NCBI GenBank assembly: GCA_021399445.1
Contig: JAJTUQ010000001.1
Span: 3,348,001 to 3,412,000 of the forward strand
Reading direction: 5' to 3'
DNA: 64,000 nucleotides
From: Xylogone sp. PMI_703
Lineage: Eukaryota > Ascomycota > Leotiomycetes
Position numbers and translations under genes: made by a program. Each line of letters starts with the position of its first letter. The stretch's first letter is position 1. The notes beneath the pieces were generated by a model. That model ran no database searches and had not been told where the DNA came from. It worked only from the letters and a program-made list of their open reading frames with translations. This document shows, in pieces, positions 46,718-58,304 of the stretch.

Positions 46718-47794
46718 ATGGCCCCAATCGAGTTTGCACTGCAATCCAACGGATCCACAACGGAGTCCAAACCATTGAATAGAGATTCTTTACTCCATCT
46801 GCATCGCACACCATTTGATGAGTTACCAAATCCGCGACGAGTGTGGAATGGGCCGCCAGGCTCATACGAAGAAGGGCTTGGACGGCTCATAATCCTGACA
46901 CCAGATATTGTCCAGGAAGCAGCCGCCACTTGCATTAAAAGTGGACGACGGATCTCGCTGGGTTGGGACATGACTAAACTAGACGTTGCCAACTTCAACC
47001 GTCAGCCAGCACGGCATGATATTGTGCCTCTGTTGAACGGTGCAGCTTTTGATGACATTTATACGTTTAATCCACAGCAATCAAGTCAATGGGATGGCCT
47101 TCGACATTTTGGAGCTCCCGATCCTGATGACCCTTCACGAAGGACTTTTTACGGAGGGGTTAAACCTTCAGAGATTATAGACCGTAACAGTACTCGTATC
47201 GGCTTGCAAAACTGGTCCCGTGAAGGTATTTGTGGACGTGGTGTATTGTTGGATTACGTTGAGTACGCTGCCAGACATGGTATTGAGTATTCAACGTTCT
47301 CCGATCATTCCGTACCACTTTCGACGCTAAAAGATATTGCCCAAGAACAGGGTGTCACGTTTCAGTTTGGAGACATTCTATTTATTCGTATTGGAGTTAT
47401 CCGTGAGTGGGATACTCAGATGACGGATGCAGACAAGACATCGTACGCAAACTCAGAGTCACCTCAACATGCAGGGATAGAAGGAACCGTAGAGATGCTC
47501 CGTTGGATTTGGGATACCGGCTTTGCCGCTGTAGCAGGTGATGGGATTTCGTTTGAACTTTATCCTCCCAAGAAGAGCTATCCGCGACCTGCGGGAAATC
47601 CTGATGTTGAAGGTTTATTCATGCATGAGGTTTTGTTACCCGGCTGGGGAATGCCAATTGGAGAGCTTTTTGACCTGGAAGAGTTGGCTAGAATTTGTCA
47701 ACTCGAACAGCGCTGGGTGTTTTTTGTGGTCAGTACACCACTGAATATGCCCGGGGGTGTGAGTAGCCCGCCCAACTGTTTAGCTATTTTCTAG
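46718..47794 (+). CDS. Cyclase-family hydrolase (PF04199-like), intact
   Basis: Single-exon gene of 358 aa starting MAPIEFALQS; the frame is open further upstream, but that part lacks an ATG. The fold class covers kynurenine formamidase, isatin hydrolase and polyketide-cyclase-like metal enzymes. Fungal large-form features are YEEGLGRLIILTPDIV, SLGWDMTKLDVANFNRQP, the metal-site region SSQWDGLRHFG in place of HxGTHxD, GICGRGVLLDYVEYA, FQFGDILFIRIGVIREW and the end WVFFVVSTPLNMPGG then VSSPPNCLAIF. It hydrolyses amide or lactone-type rings in related proteins; the substrate here is unknown. A broken relative lies at 22735..23425. The neighbouring regulator at 47950 converges on it with 155 bp between the stops. 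Confidence 0.88.
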   Translation: MAPIEFALQSNGSTTESKPLNRDSLLHLHRTPFDELPNPRRVWNGPPGSYEEGLGRLIILTPDIVQEAAATCIKSGRRISLGWDMTKLDVANFNRQPARHDIVPLLNGAAFDDIYTFNPQQSSQWDGLRHFGAPDPDDPSRRTFYGGVKPSEIIDRNSTRIGLQNWSREGICGRGVLLDYVEYAARHGIEYSTFSDHSVPLSTLKDIAQEQGVTFQFGDILFIRIGVIREWDTQMTDADKTSYANSESPQHAGIEGTVEMLRWIWDTGFAAVAGDGISFELYPPKKSYPRPAGNPDVEGLFMHEVLLPGWGMPIGELFDLEELARICQLEQRWVFFVVSTPLNMPGGVSSPPNCLAIF

Positions 47795-47949
47795 GAGTAC
47801 ATCTACCACAATGCGTTCAAGTAGACTTATCATAACCCAATTGCAGCAGATTCAAGAGAAAATGATTTTAACCTCCAGCCTCAGTGTTGTTATGGTTCTG
47901 AATTAGATTAGCTTGAGGCCCAGAATCATGAGTAATTAGATACCTCAAT

Positions 47950-50823
47950 TCACTCACCACTATTCTGGAAAATTTCGAGAATTTTGATGAATTTGTGTGA
48001 CAATCCCCAAAACTGAATTCGCTGTAGTAGTGATTGCGTCCGTAAGCTGATATGAGTAGCAAACTCTTCGTTGTATATATTGTCAAAACCGGCAATACTA
48101 GCAGGTCCGCCGCTGGATATCCATTCTGCGACCACCTGGTTCTTACTTCCGAGCTCATCAATTTCATCCAGCTTTACAGGTTGCCTCCGGTTATTAATAT
48201 CCAAATCTAAAATGCCAGGACCGTACTTGGCAAAAGCCATCAGGAATATACAACCCATGAAAATGCGCAGAATTTCGCAAGGTGCTGACACCAAATATTG
48301 GTTAGCCACAGCTATAATTTGTGCTGCATGCCAAATTAATCGTCGTGTCCGGCATGGATCACTTGAAAACCTGGCTTTCAGATGACGTTTGGCAGCATCG
48401 GTGTGGTGGAACTCAGACGATGTATGCCGCATGGTAGTATTCCTAACAATAAACACTACAAGTTCCATCAGGTCCTCAGCACTATACAGATTGCAGTAGT
48501 GCGTAATCAACTGGGTTATGCTACATTAATAGAATCAGAATATAGAAGACCAAATTAGTAGGGGTTAGGGACGCTTTACTTATAATCAATCAGCTCTTTG
48601 TTGGATCCTGGATTCTTGACATCAGGGGAGAGATTGTCAAATCCTTGAAGTAGGGAGATTTTTACCTGCCGCTGAACAGAGAGCAGAGAAGGCAGCCGAA
48701 GAGTTCCGGGAAGAGACACAACCTCGAGTTGTTTGAGATCCCAGAGTAACCGACCGATAACCTGGCTGCAGAGTCGTTTTCCCCACGATGATAATCCACG
48801 AGGAGTTGGCTTCCCTGATGTGGTACATTGAAGGGCCTCTGCAACAGATATACCAAAGCAAAAGGATAGAGAATTCCTTGTGAATGTCCTCCATGCCTGC
48901 GCTGACGAGGCCTCCCATAGAGCTTCAGTACAGGGAAGGCTCCTGGGAAGCTCACCAAGATCCACCGCTCCTCGGCGACCAGTGAGTGTGGATAGGCTAC
49001 AATCGTATTCAAAGGATGCCCAGGTAACTCGTTTCTCTTGCTCTTGGTCTCTCCACTGTAACCACTCGGTCTTCACTTCATCTGGATCTTCTGTGGTAGA
49101 TGGTTGGAAATCTCCCTTTTCTATTTCAATGGATATTCGTGACTTTAATAGTCCCATGCCTCGTAAGCTGCCTACGAGAATCCCACGTGACCGGTCTGCA
49201 TCTTGATATAGTTGCCGATTACCAGATCCTAGAGAGTAGATCTGATAGAGACAGCAGGCGCTGAGATAGGCAAGGTCGGAGTAGTTGTTGTTATCAGAGC
49301 CGCCCTATGTGAATGTTAGTAACGGGCACGAATAATAAAGTTCAAAAATAAATAATCTGTTATGGAGTAAAGGTGGGGCTTACTAGCCAGTGAATCATAC
49401 GTGTGCATAATTCGCTGAAGGCTTTAGATTTATCCATTGAGTCCGCATCCCCCAGTGTCATAGCACCAATACAGGCCATGCTGGTTAGTAGAACTGTTGG
49501 ACAGCTGGATAATGTCCATGTTGGAATATGGATTATTGGCAAGATGCTATGGAAATCAGTAAAATACTTCTCAACTGTTCGCTGCAATAGATGAACAGCT
49601 GGAAAAATCGTGTGATCCCCCAGCGAATCATCGAGTCTTGGAATATAGGGGTTAGAAAGGAGTTGGATGAGGCTCTCTATTGTATTTAAATTCCCTCCAT
49701 ACCTATTTGTAATGGCACCCTGCAGTACATCATGTAGAGGCGGTAACTGGTATCTTGATGGCTGAAGCTCACGACTCTGGTCGAATGGCCATGTTTGCAC
49801 TGCTGACCAGGCTTGAGATGGCCCTCTAACAGGTAAGTTCCCCGACGCCGTGGATTCCATTCTTAAGGCTGAAGAGCTATCGAGCCCCGTGGCGTTGTCT
49901 GGAATTTGATGGGCCCAATCTCGGGCTGACGGTACAGATATGGTATCCATGAAGCTGCTGTCGATGGATGATTGAGAGTCAACGACGGACTCCTGGAGCT
50001 GGAAATCTAGCCAATCTAAACCCCCAGAACCAAAACCCATGCATGATGTCAAGTCATTTATACCAATATCAAGACTAGAACCGGTAATAATGCACTGAGT
50101 GGTATTGTCTGTAGAGGAGTTTTCATAGGAGTCTAGCACTGGAAGATGGGTTTCACTGAGCGTAGTGGAATTCGTACCATCAACCATAATGTAACTTTCT
50201 GGAGTGGGAATTTCAACATTGCTCGCATGAGTGCCATGATCTTGCTGTGGTGTTGGTGACTCTGGGGCACATTGGAAGCTTGATTGAGCCATCTCTACAG
50301 GATATATCTGATCTTCAGACACATAAGCCAACGTCTCAGCTGATTCATCAAGTAACTCTGAATCAACATTGATTTTTGTTGCATCTTTCTTATATACGCA
50401 GGACGATTGCGCGTTTATACATGACTGGCATGGTTGTTCTCGATTGCATTTGAGCTTTTTATGCACACAGTGAAAACAGGAGCGTTGTGAACTGCCTTTG
50501 CGTGGTGGGTGTATCTGGTGAACACCACGAAGATGGCGCAGTAGCACATCACTTCGTAGGAAGGACTTGTCGCATTGAGGGCAGGAAAGATGCTTTCGTT
50601 GGTGCCGTGGATGATGGGAAGCTGCATGTCGGTCCAGATGGCTAGGTCGGCCGAAGGTGAAATGGCAATCATGGCATCGATACAGTTTTCTGTTTGCCTG
50701 TCGAGCTTAATATTTAATGTTCCATCCTACATATACCCCGGTTTTTTGCAGACTTACTTTCATTGTAGACTGCCTGTCGCCGCCTCTTAACACTGCTGGT
50801 GATGTAGTCGACATGGATCGCAT
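47950..50823 (-). CDS. Transcription factor with two C2H2 fingers plus Zn2Cys6 cluster
   Basis: Exons 50823..50758, 50697..49384, 49304..48580 and 48520..47950 give 891 aa. The N-terminus has two C2H2 fingers: YRCHDCHFTFGRPSHLDRH, then LSCPQCDKSFLRSDVLLRH with the second histidine in LRGVH. A Zn2Cys6 cluster follows directly (CFHCVHKKLKCNREQPCQSC then INAQSSC). A Ser/Thr/Gln-rich stretch leads to the fungal-specific domain in exons 2-4 (IPRLDDSLGDHTIFPAVHLL, FTDFHSILPIIHIPTW, DLAYLSACCLYQIYSLGSG). Exon 2 was taken from the acceptor CTCGACAG, which alone keeps frame. The protein may extend past 47950 if a GTGAGT there is a donor. It is the likely regulator of the permease/SSADH/cyclase group. 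Confidence 0.87.
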
Positions 50824-53585
50824 TGGAAGATAGATACGAACAACATATAAGTCGCATAGTCAGTTAAATCACTATACCTTTGATTCATGCAATACGCTCT
50901 AGTGTATCAGCTAATAACAGTGCTACGCAGACACAGCTATTGTGTGTATTGCAGAGCAGTACCCAGATCATCCCCAGAATGTCGAGGCCGGCTTATGTGG
51001 GGACCCGTGGAGTACGAAACGCACGTGATGCAATGGATGCGTTGAGCATCGCATAAAAGTAATTACGGCTTGGACTAGTCTTATTTAAGATAGTTTTTTT
51101 TTAGCTCGAACCTTTCGCTATATGTGCTATGTGGCACGCTCCGGTGCCAATACGCCAAGCTACGACAGTGGTCAATATCGGCTTTGCCCCGGTATAACCC
51201 CCTCATTCATGGCACTCAATAGCAGCATTAGCCATGTAAGACGTGCTCCCTCACTATTCCTATATCATGGAACTAGCGGAACACCGAGGGCCCACATCAT
51301 CTGCTCTTTGTTAGAGTCTGCGAGATGTCTAATCTGTAAGACTAGACAGCCGAATTCCAAGTTCAAGCTGGCCTGTGTAATTCAAAGATTTAAAACAAAC
51401 TAGATCTATTCATTAATCATATTAGTGTAGGTCCCTGTTCTTTGGTTAATATCTGTCAAAGCAAAAGGGGAACTCCAGTTGCATGGCCGCTTGTACTGCT
51501 ATATATCCGCGTTCTGAAAATATCATGGCGATTAACGTTACCTTTGCTTTTATAGACTTTTATTCATGTTTGTTTTGTAAGCCCGATCCCAGTTTAACCA
51601 ATTTTGATCCTCTCTGCCCTTGTATCAAGAGGTAATATATTGATATAGCATTGGTCTAACCTTGGGCCAGCATTTTAGCTTTCGTCGCCCCTATTTAGAT
51701 ATGTGCCGTGATTGGTGCCCATATTGGCAGATGAGGAGTTGCTTGAAAGGAGGCAAACAGCGAAGCTGACCGTATGGTAAATCAGAAAACGCACTTAGGG
51801 AAATGAGCTCATGGTAACTGCGGTAATAAAAAATCTACTAAATACTAATCAGAGAGATGGCACAACGTGCCCTTATAAGTCGACTTAAGTGTGGTCAAGG
51901 TACTTGCATTGCTTTAATTGCATTCTCTGTAGCTGTGTATAACAGTCTCGGGTCGGTGTGCTACTTAATTTTGCCCTAAGGACTAAAATTGCTAGCAACA
52001 AAGAAATGAGATGGTGTCGAATCTATTTATATTATTCTCACTCCATTGAGCATGCTTTGCATGCCTTTCCGCCAACTATTTCTCGGGCCCGGTTTCCGGT
52101 ACGTGTGATCCGCATAATGGTTGCCCCATACAGTAAGTAAAATACAGTATCCTGTAAGTGTTCGTATCGTGGTCTAGGGCGTAAGACTCCTCGCTTTTCG
52201 TCTATGCGTATTCGTAGAAGCTCGGAAAAATACCTATTGGGGCAATAGAGCGTAGACAGGAAAGTGTGATAAGTTGTGCTCTGTACAGCACACAGTAGTC
52301 GTTACATTTAGCGTAGACCCCGCTCTCCCGATGTTTCTCCGTTCAGGGTGTACCCAAGCCAAGTTTTGGCTTGGATATAGCAGCTCGACCAACAACATAC
52401 TTACTGTATTTGAACGTAGTGAAACTACCTTTGCTGACGAGCGAGAGAACTTCCGATATTCCCATGATTGAGCGACGATATCAACTTGCTGACAATCTTT
52501 CTTGTTTATCCAGGTTGAGGAAAAGCTAAACCAGAAAACTTTGTAGATGTGGATCACTCTGAGGGGCGTTTGACACGAGCAGGTGCATGAAGATCTTGTC
52601 CAGCTCTAGCTTTTTATTCTCCCATCGTATGACTTTTTGGATCACTCGTCTCCGGAAGAGCTACTTTACCGCTGTATTCTCGGCTCCAAACAGGCTTATA
52701 TCACTACACAAGGCGACGCGCGTACCGGTCAGTCAACTTATTCAAAACATATTATCTAGCTTATGACCTATGAAACTCATCCAGTTCGTGGAAATGCTTG
52801 GTAATGTCTGGCGCCCTTAAACATTTCCTGTTTCAGCCTGATTATTTTGCGCCGGGACTAGAGTATGATCCGGACACTCTAGCAATGTTCTCTACGATTA
52901 ATATAAAACTCTCAGGCAAGATCAGTAGTACCATCCATCATAAACGAAGAAGGAAATGGATTGCGTAACATTCGGAGGTAGTATTCTAAAGTGTAGGCCA
53001 GATAGAGGGCTATACTTGTCGTAGTAACAGTGGTTGGCCATAGCAGATTACGTCAATGCAGCCTTGTAAAAGTAGTAATGATCTGAGGTCAGGCTTTGCC
53101 GTCAGCCACTTCCGACTACCTAACCCCTTCAAAATATTCGTGAGGAGATTTAACTAAGAAAAAGGTGGTGGTCAGATAAATTAGATGCTAGCGTGAGATT
53201 GTCGTGGAGGTTGGACTAGTAAGTACAGCATATTAGGTCATCGTATTGATAGCGGAGTCCAAATCCGCGTATACATCAACATCTCCACCGCTTGATGCCA
53301 TTGACAATCGAGCCGAATATGGAAAATGACACAGCTAGGAAAGGAACGGGGACTGCGACTTAGGGTAAGGAGTAGAGTGGAAATACTGCTCTCAGTAATG
53401 ACTTGCCAATAGTGGAATAAGCTTGCTCTGACAAGGGCCGCCTTAGAAATGTGTATAAAAGAAACCTCACAAATATCGCCAACAATTTCTCTCTCAGTTT
53501 TATTGTTAATGATACAATCATACACAATCAAGAGCCTGAAATCAACTACATAGTTTTAAAGAAACCAAGTCCAACATTCTCCAAA
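50824..53585. other. Gene-poor region, 2.8 kb
   Basis: Flank of the regulator and promoter of the small secreted protein gene. AT-rich, with scattered frames under about 110 codons and no recognised protein, RNA or repeat. A poly-T run occurs near 51094. Confidence 0.5.
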
Positions 53586-53842
53586 ATGCGTTTCACTATC
53601 CTCGCCCTCGGTTCTCTTCTCGCCCTTGCCACTGCCTCCCCGACCCCGTTCGCTCAAGAAGCATCTCCTCTTCTCATTCGTGACTTCGAACTGTTTTCCC
53701 GACAGTGTGTGTTTGCTTGCAATTGCGGAAACGGTGGTCTCACGTGCTGTGTAAGAATTACTTAACAATATGCTATCAACGTATTAAGAACAATCGCTGA
53801 CTGTCACCACTCTAGAACTCAATGGTGTGCGAGTGCTGTTAA
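53586..53842 (+). CDS. Small secreted cysteine-rich protein (candidate effector)
   Basis: Exons 53586..53750 and 53816..53842 give 63 aa; the 65-nt intron has a GTAAGA donor and a TCTAG acceptor, phase 0. A signal peptide (MRFTILALGSLLALATA, cut near ASPTP) precedes a short hydrophilic stretch and a C-terminal knot with eight cysteines, C-x3-C-x-C-x6-CC-x4-C-x-CC, ending at the final CC. The second exon supplies the last three. Without splicing the frame ends after CCVRIT and loses them, so the intron matters. Four disulfides are possible. The protein is isolated in a gene-poor AT-rich region, a setting typical of effectors; the function is unknown and this is inference. Confidence 0.75.
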
Positions 53843-56800
53843 TCTAATTAAGCAATGAAGCACCTTAAAATCCACAAGGCGCTCAGACATACTTGTCCGC
53901 GGACATTGTTGGCGCCTCATATGAGATGAAGTTGAAGAGCTGGAGAATTTGAATAGTATGATAGTCTAAGTTATCAAACAATGTAGTTAGACTATTTATA
54001 CGTATACTATCATTCATTGATTTATATAGAATAGCTACATCTATATCAAATGTCAGTCATAAGTGCCTGTTTCTGGCTGTTATAGCTTCTTACATTGTCT
54101 ATGTACCTCTTTTGGTATAGTTATCGACTAACAAATAGACCCTTCCATCAAATAGAAATACTCATACTATACGGCGGTTAACATTAATGGTATTTCGTGA
54201 ATAAAGACGGCTTGGTAAGATACTACCCGCTATATTCTAGTAGCCTCGAGCCACCGCTTTTGCGTCAACCAACGTCATCACCATGGGAATATTGTAGTAG
54301 GCAGACCGCCTTGCTTCCATTCGTGAGACGTTGCGTGGCTGAGAAATCATGGTGCTGAAGGGGAGAGAACCGCACATCATTAGTCCAAGTATATTCTTCC
54401 CAGTGTGAACCTGTACTGGTTCCTATGATTTAAACCGGCAAACATGGTGAGGTACATGCCTCGATAATCAGTAGATTTCATCCTTGCATAGCGGTTGGTC
54501 TTTAAATACGATCTGGTGAAGCAACTGTCTTTCGAGATTCAGCGACATATGCGGCAGAGTAACTTCGGACAAGCCGATCGTAGCCGTGTGAGCCTCTTGC
54601 TTGTCGATACTCACATAAGTTGTCTTGAAAGGAATCTCCGGCGGCATAATTGGCTTGACCTCCGTCGTCACCATGCCAACAATAGAAGAGAGCAAGATAA
54701 AGCAACCAAGATCAGGAAGATGGTTATCCTAACTTAATTATTAAAGTTATACCTTGAGTATCATGGCACCTTGAATAAAGCTTTTAATAGGCGGCATGCG
54801 TTCGCGACGGAGTTGTAGAGCTTTCGTTAACCTCGACTCCTTTGACACATCACAGCTACACACTGAACTCTAGACGCCTCTTTTCTAGCTCAGCGATGAT
54901 TAAACTCTTTCTAGTCCTGCGAGATAAGGTGACCAAATTCTTAGCATCGTGGTCTACCATCCAGTGACATCAAGATCGTTCAATCTGTGTCATACCACTG
55001 ACAATCGAGGATGATGATTTCGGAGAGTTCGACACTTATACAAGATGGTTTTACTTAATATAATTGTTAACATATTGAATATAGTATCTTTGAAAAAGGA
55101 ATATACTACATACCTGGATTATGTCCGTTGGGTCGACGGTAATAACAACTTTGCTCATATTCTTGCCTGCCTGTATAAGTCGAAAAGTTTTGTCGGGGTC
55201 AATGATTGTGTGAGTGATTATTGGATCCAGCAGATGTATGGTGTTCCGCCGAAAAAAGTCTATAGTGGCATTCAGTATATGAAAGACACCGTGTTAAATC
55301 AAAAGGAATCTCTGTTTTCCGGCTGCTTATACTCTTATATGTTCTAACATGCTGTCCCCCTTCGGCTTAATCCACCTGATCACGCTAACAGATGAGAAGT
55401 CGCGTTGTGGGTGAAAGGAAGCATATCGAGGTTGTTGTTCTGTTATCCTGCTTGCTAGTCTGAATGAATCTGCCGAAGCCTTGAAGACAATTGAACGACC
55501 CATGGAGGAGTAGGTCTGAAAAGAAGTTCGAAGCGATGTTGACCTGTTTGCGGTTTGTCTTAGCAAGAACTTGAGCTACGAATGAGCTCGTCTCTGCTGG
55601 ATGTGATCATCCGGAATATCGAACTATTTTGATATGTGCTGATGTTTGGTACCTGTGTTCACTGTAACAAAATCTCAGCTCCAGCCAACTGTGTAAAGTT
55701 GATTGCCAGCCTGGCAAACGCTACCGTTGCAGACGACGCTCGTTTCGGAACGACCGATGATTAAAAATTAAAAATTATTGGTATGTTGAACGTTACCTAT
55801 TTGACTAATCTCTTACATTTTAATACTAGATTGTACTTGTATAGTTCTATAATACGAACATGTAATGGAGTGTGTTGTAATCAATTCATTGTACGAGAAA
55901 GTGCGTTGTAGTATTTGCACATGACTTTATGTAGCTAAAATGATGATGTTGATTACTATATAAGAAAATAGTTAGACATTGATCTAATTATGATGGCTTG
56001 CATTGTATGGTATGAGCTGATCGTTAACACCTTTACAGCCGTTGGCTCCTTTTAGTATGCTTACAGGCCTTAAGACTCTGTAAGCGAGCCATGTAAGGCC
56101 TATATGTGCCGAGATCGACAATCTTTGGCCGTCAATTATCTCTTGTTGTGATCTACCTAGATTAGCTAGATATAGGAAATAGTTGAATATATTCATATTT
56201 ACTCTTCAATAATGTTTTTTAATTATCAATTAATGGTCGCTATGAAGCAAGTGATATCCGTGCTAGCCTATACGGTTAGATTGCAGTAGGCCGGGCAAAT
56301 ACTGATACAGGTTAGCTCAGAGCAGAATTTACCATAGTATCAGCGTCTCAATCTTCAAGGTCACACTTAAATCTACTTCCATTTGACCTAAATCCCAGCC
56401 GCAGTCACTCACGCTGACGGCATCTCATTATGAACTTCTATTAATCTTCAATTAATTTCAATTAGTAGGTTTCAAAGAGCTTATTGCTAATAATATAGGG
56501 AAATACCTCATACAGCAATCGAGTTAGTTATTGTAAATTTTAGCTGATTATGTACGATTAGTAAAAACCTAGGGACATACAGTATAGTTCGGTGGCTGAT
56601 TGTATTGCCTAAAGCTTTCAAGTGGTTTTGCTGGCGAATCACAAGTGAATTTGAGTCAAGCCATCTTTGAATTGCTTAGTTTCTACTGGCGCCAGTTAAT
56701 CATAATCGACCATAATTATAGGGCTTGCCACAAAATTGGGTTTGAACTCGTGAAATACAATTTTGTTATGATTGTGACACAAAAACGCTGACACAGTACT

Positions 56801-58304
56801 CACTGCCGTATGCAGGACTTCAATAAGATGGCACAGTATTTACTTACTACGGTAAGGGTAAGCTTACTTTTAGCCTCGCAAGCTTACTGCAATTGCTCAT
56901 CATTACTTAATGAGTACCACTTTTTACGGGATGAGGTTAGCTGCACATTCATCTATCACTTTCGGTATTACGCCAAGTCAGGGCTTCTGCAATCAACGCA
57001 GCGGTACTGCTCCGCAATTAGATGCCAAATACGATTGTTAGTGCCTAGCCTACGAATACTCCGTAAATTAACTATACCATCGTTGCCGCATATATGCAAC
57101 GGTATCGAGCCAGAAAGAAAATATGATGCTGTAAGTGCAATAGGTTGCGAATTGTTAATACGAGATACGGAAGCTATCCCGCAGAGAGAAATATAACGAC
57201 TTGGTTTGAGAAGGGTAAATATGAGCATGTTTGCACCGCTAGTGAGGTTCACTGATACATATGATAAGTGGCAATGACGTTACGGATAGCTACTATATTA
57301 GTTTCTCGCCGTTTACTTACTCTTTGATTTAATACTGAGATGATGATAGATTAGGATGATATATATCTATCAAACTCTTTGGTATTCATTAAAAAGATAC
57401 AAATATGTATAAGCATGTTGTGGTCATAGAGCAAGTTTGTTTTAGCGACAGCTGCAGAACGATCATTTAACACCCTAATTTGTTTATGGGTCCACTAATT
57501 TTTGATTAGTTTTTATAGTGACTACCCAACCTCCGATTGATTGTTAACTAAATATAAGCCTCATAGGTCCTCCGGCTTACAAGTCTTGAGTAGTCCGGTT
57601 TAACAGCCATAAGCTGTCAATGGTATTACTTACAGTACACTCTGTGTGTTATTGCCCCTTGAATGTTCATTTACTGTAAAAAGGGTATACTTAAGGCTCA
57701 GAGACTTAATTGCGCAGACCCCGTATTGCGGATCTCAGACCCTGACTTCCTGCAGCTTTTCCTGGATCCTTACAAACCAATACTCATGAATATATGCACC
57801 TAAAATAACACTCGCTTGCTTAGTGCTGACACCTTACATTAAATAGCTTTAGATTGTTCACTCAATCCCATCGTATTTACGTGTACGCGAGTGCTGTGTT
57901 TATGTTAAAGAGTAATAAAAAATAAGAAAAAGTGAGCAATGTAAGATTTTACAACATGCAGGATGCTTACCGAAACTCAACGCTCCGAATACTGTATTCT
58001 TACAGTACGTGCCGTAGAATTAATTGTATTACCCTTTAACTCAACTCGATGAATTAGAGTTAACGCTAGCCTGTGTACATGATATTTGTGTATATGCTCT
58101 TATCAGAGTTAATTTACATAGAACTAATATGGAAATCCTTAATTAACTCATCAACGCGCGGGCTACTGCGGAGAAGAGATCTGAAACTTCCCTTAGCAAG
58201 CAAACTTCTATGTATAGAGGAGTATTTCGGCATACATTTATAGTTCAGACCATCCGGCATGGTGGACCTTTAGACAGCTGGGACAAATTCAATGTTCACA
58301 GACC
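53843..58304. other. Gene-poor, AT-rich region, 4.5 kb, upstream of the NRPS
   Basis: No gene recognised. A plus-strand frame at 55045..55347 (100 codons) contains LDYVRWVDGNNNFAHILAC and VNDCVSDYWIQQMYGVPPKK, which looks protein-like but is unassigned and flanked by stops. A minus-strand frame at 54468..54695 and a plus-strand frame at 56810..57196 are also unassigned. A fragment of the 17-kb TIR element repeats lies near 56050-56106. The last 200 bp form the NRPS promoter. Confidence 0.45.
56050..56106 (+). repeat. Fragment related to the TIR element repeats at 17 kb
   Basis: The sequence around TTTTAGTATGCTTACAGGCC followed by CTGTAAGCGAGCCATGTAAG closely follows 17069-17124 (TTTTAGCACACTTACAGGCC, CTGTAAGCGAAACTATTGTA). 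The outer parts and inverted ends are not visible here, so it is a relic of the same repeat family. Confidence 0.6.
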
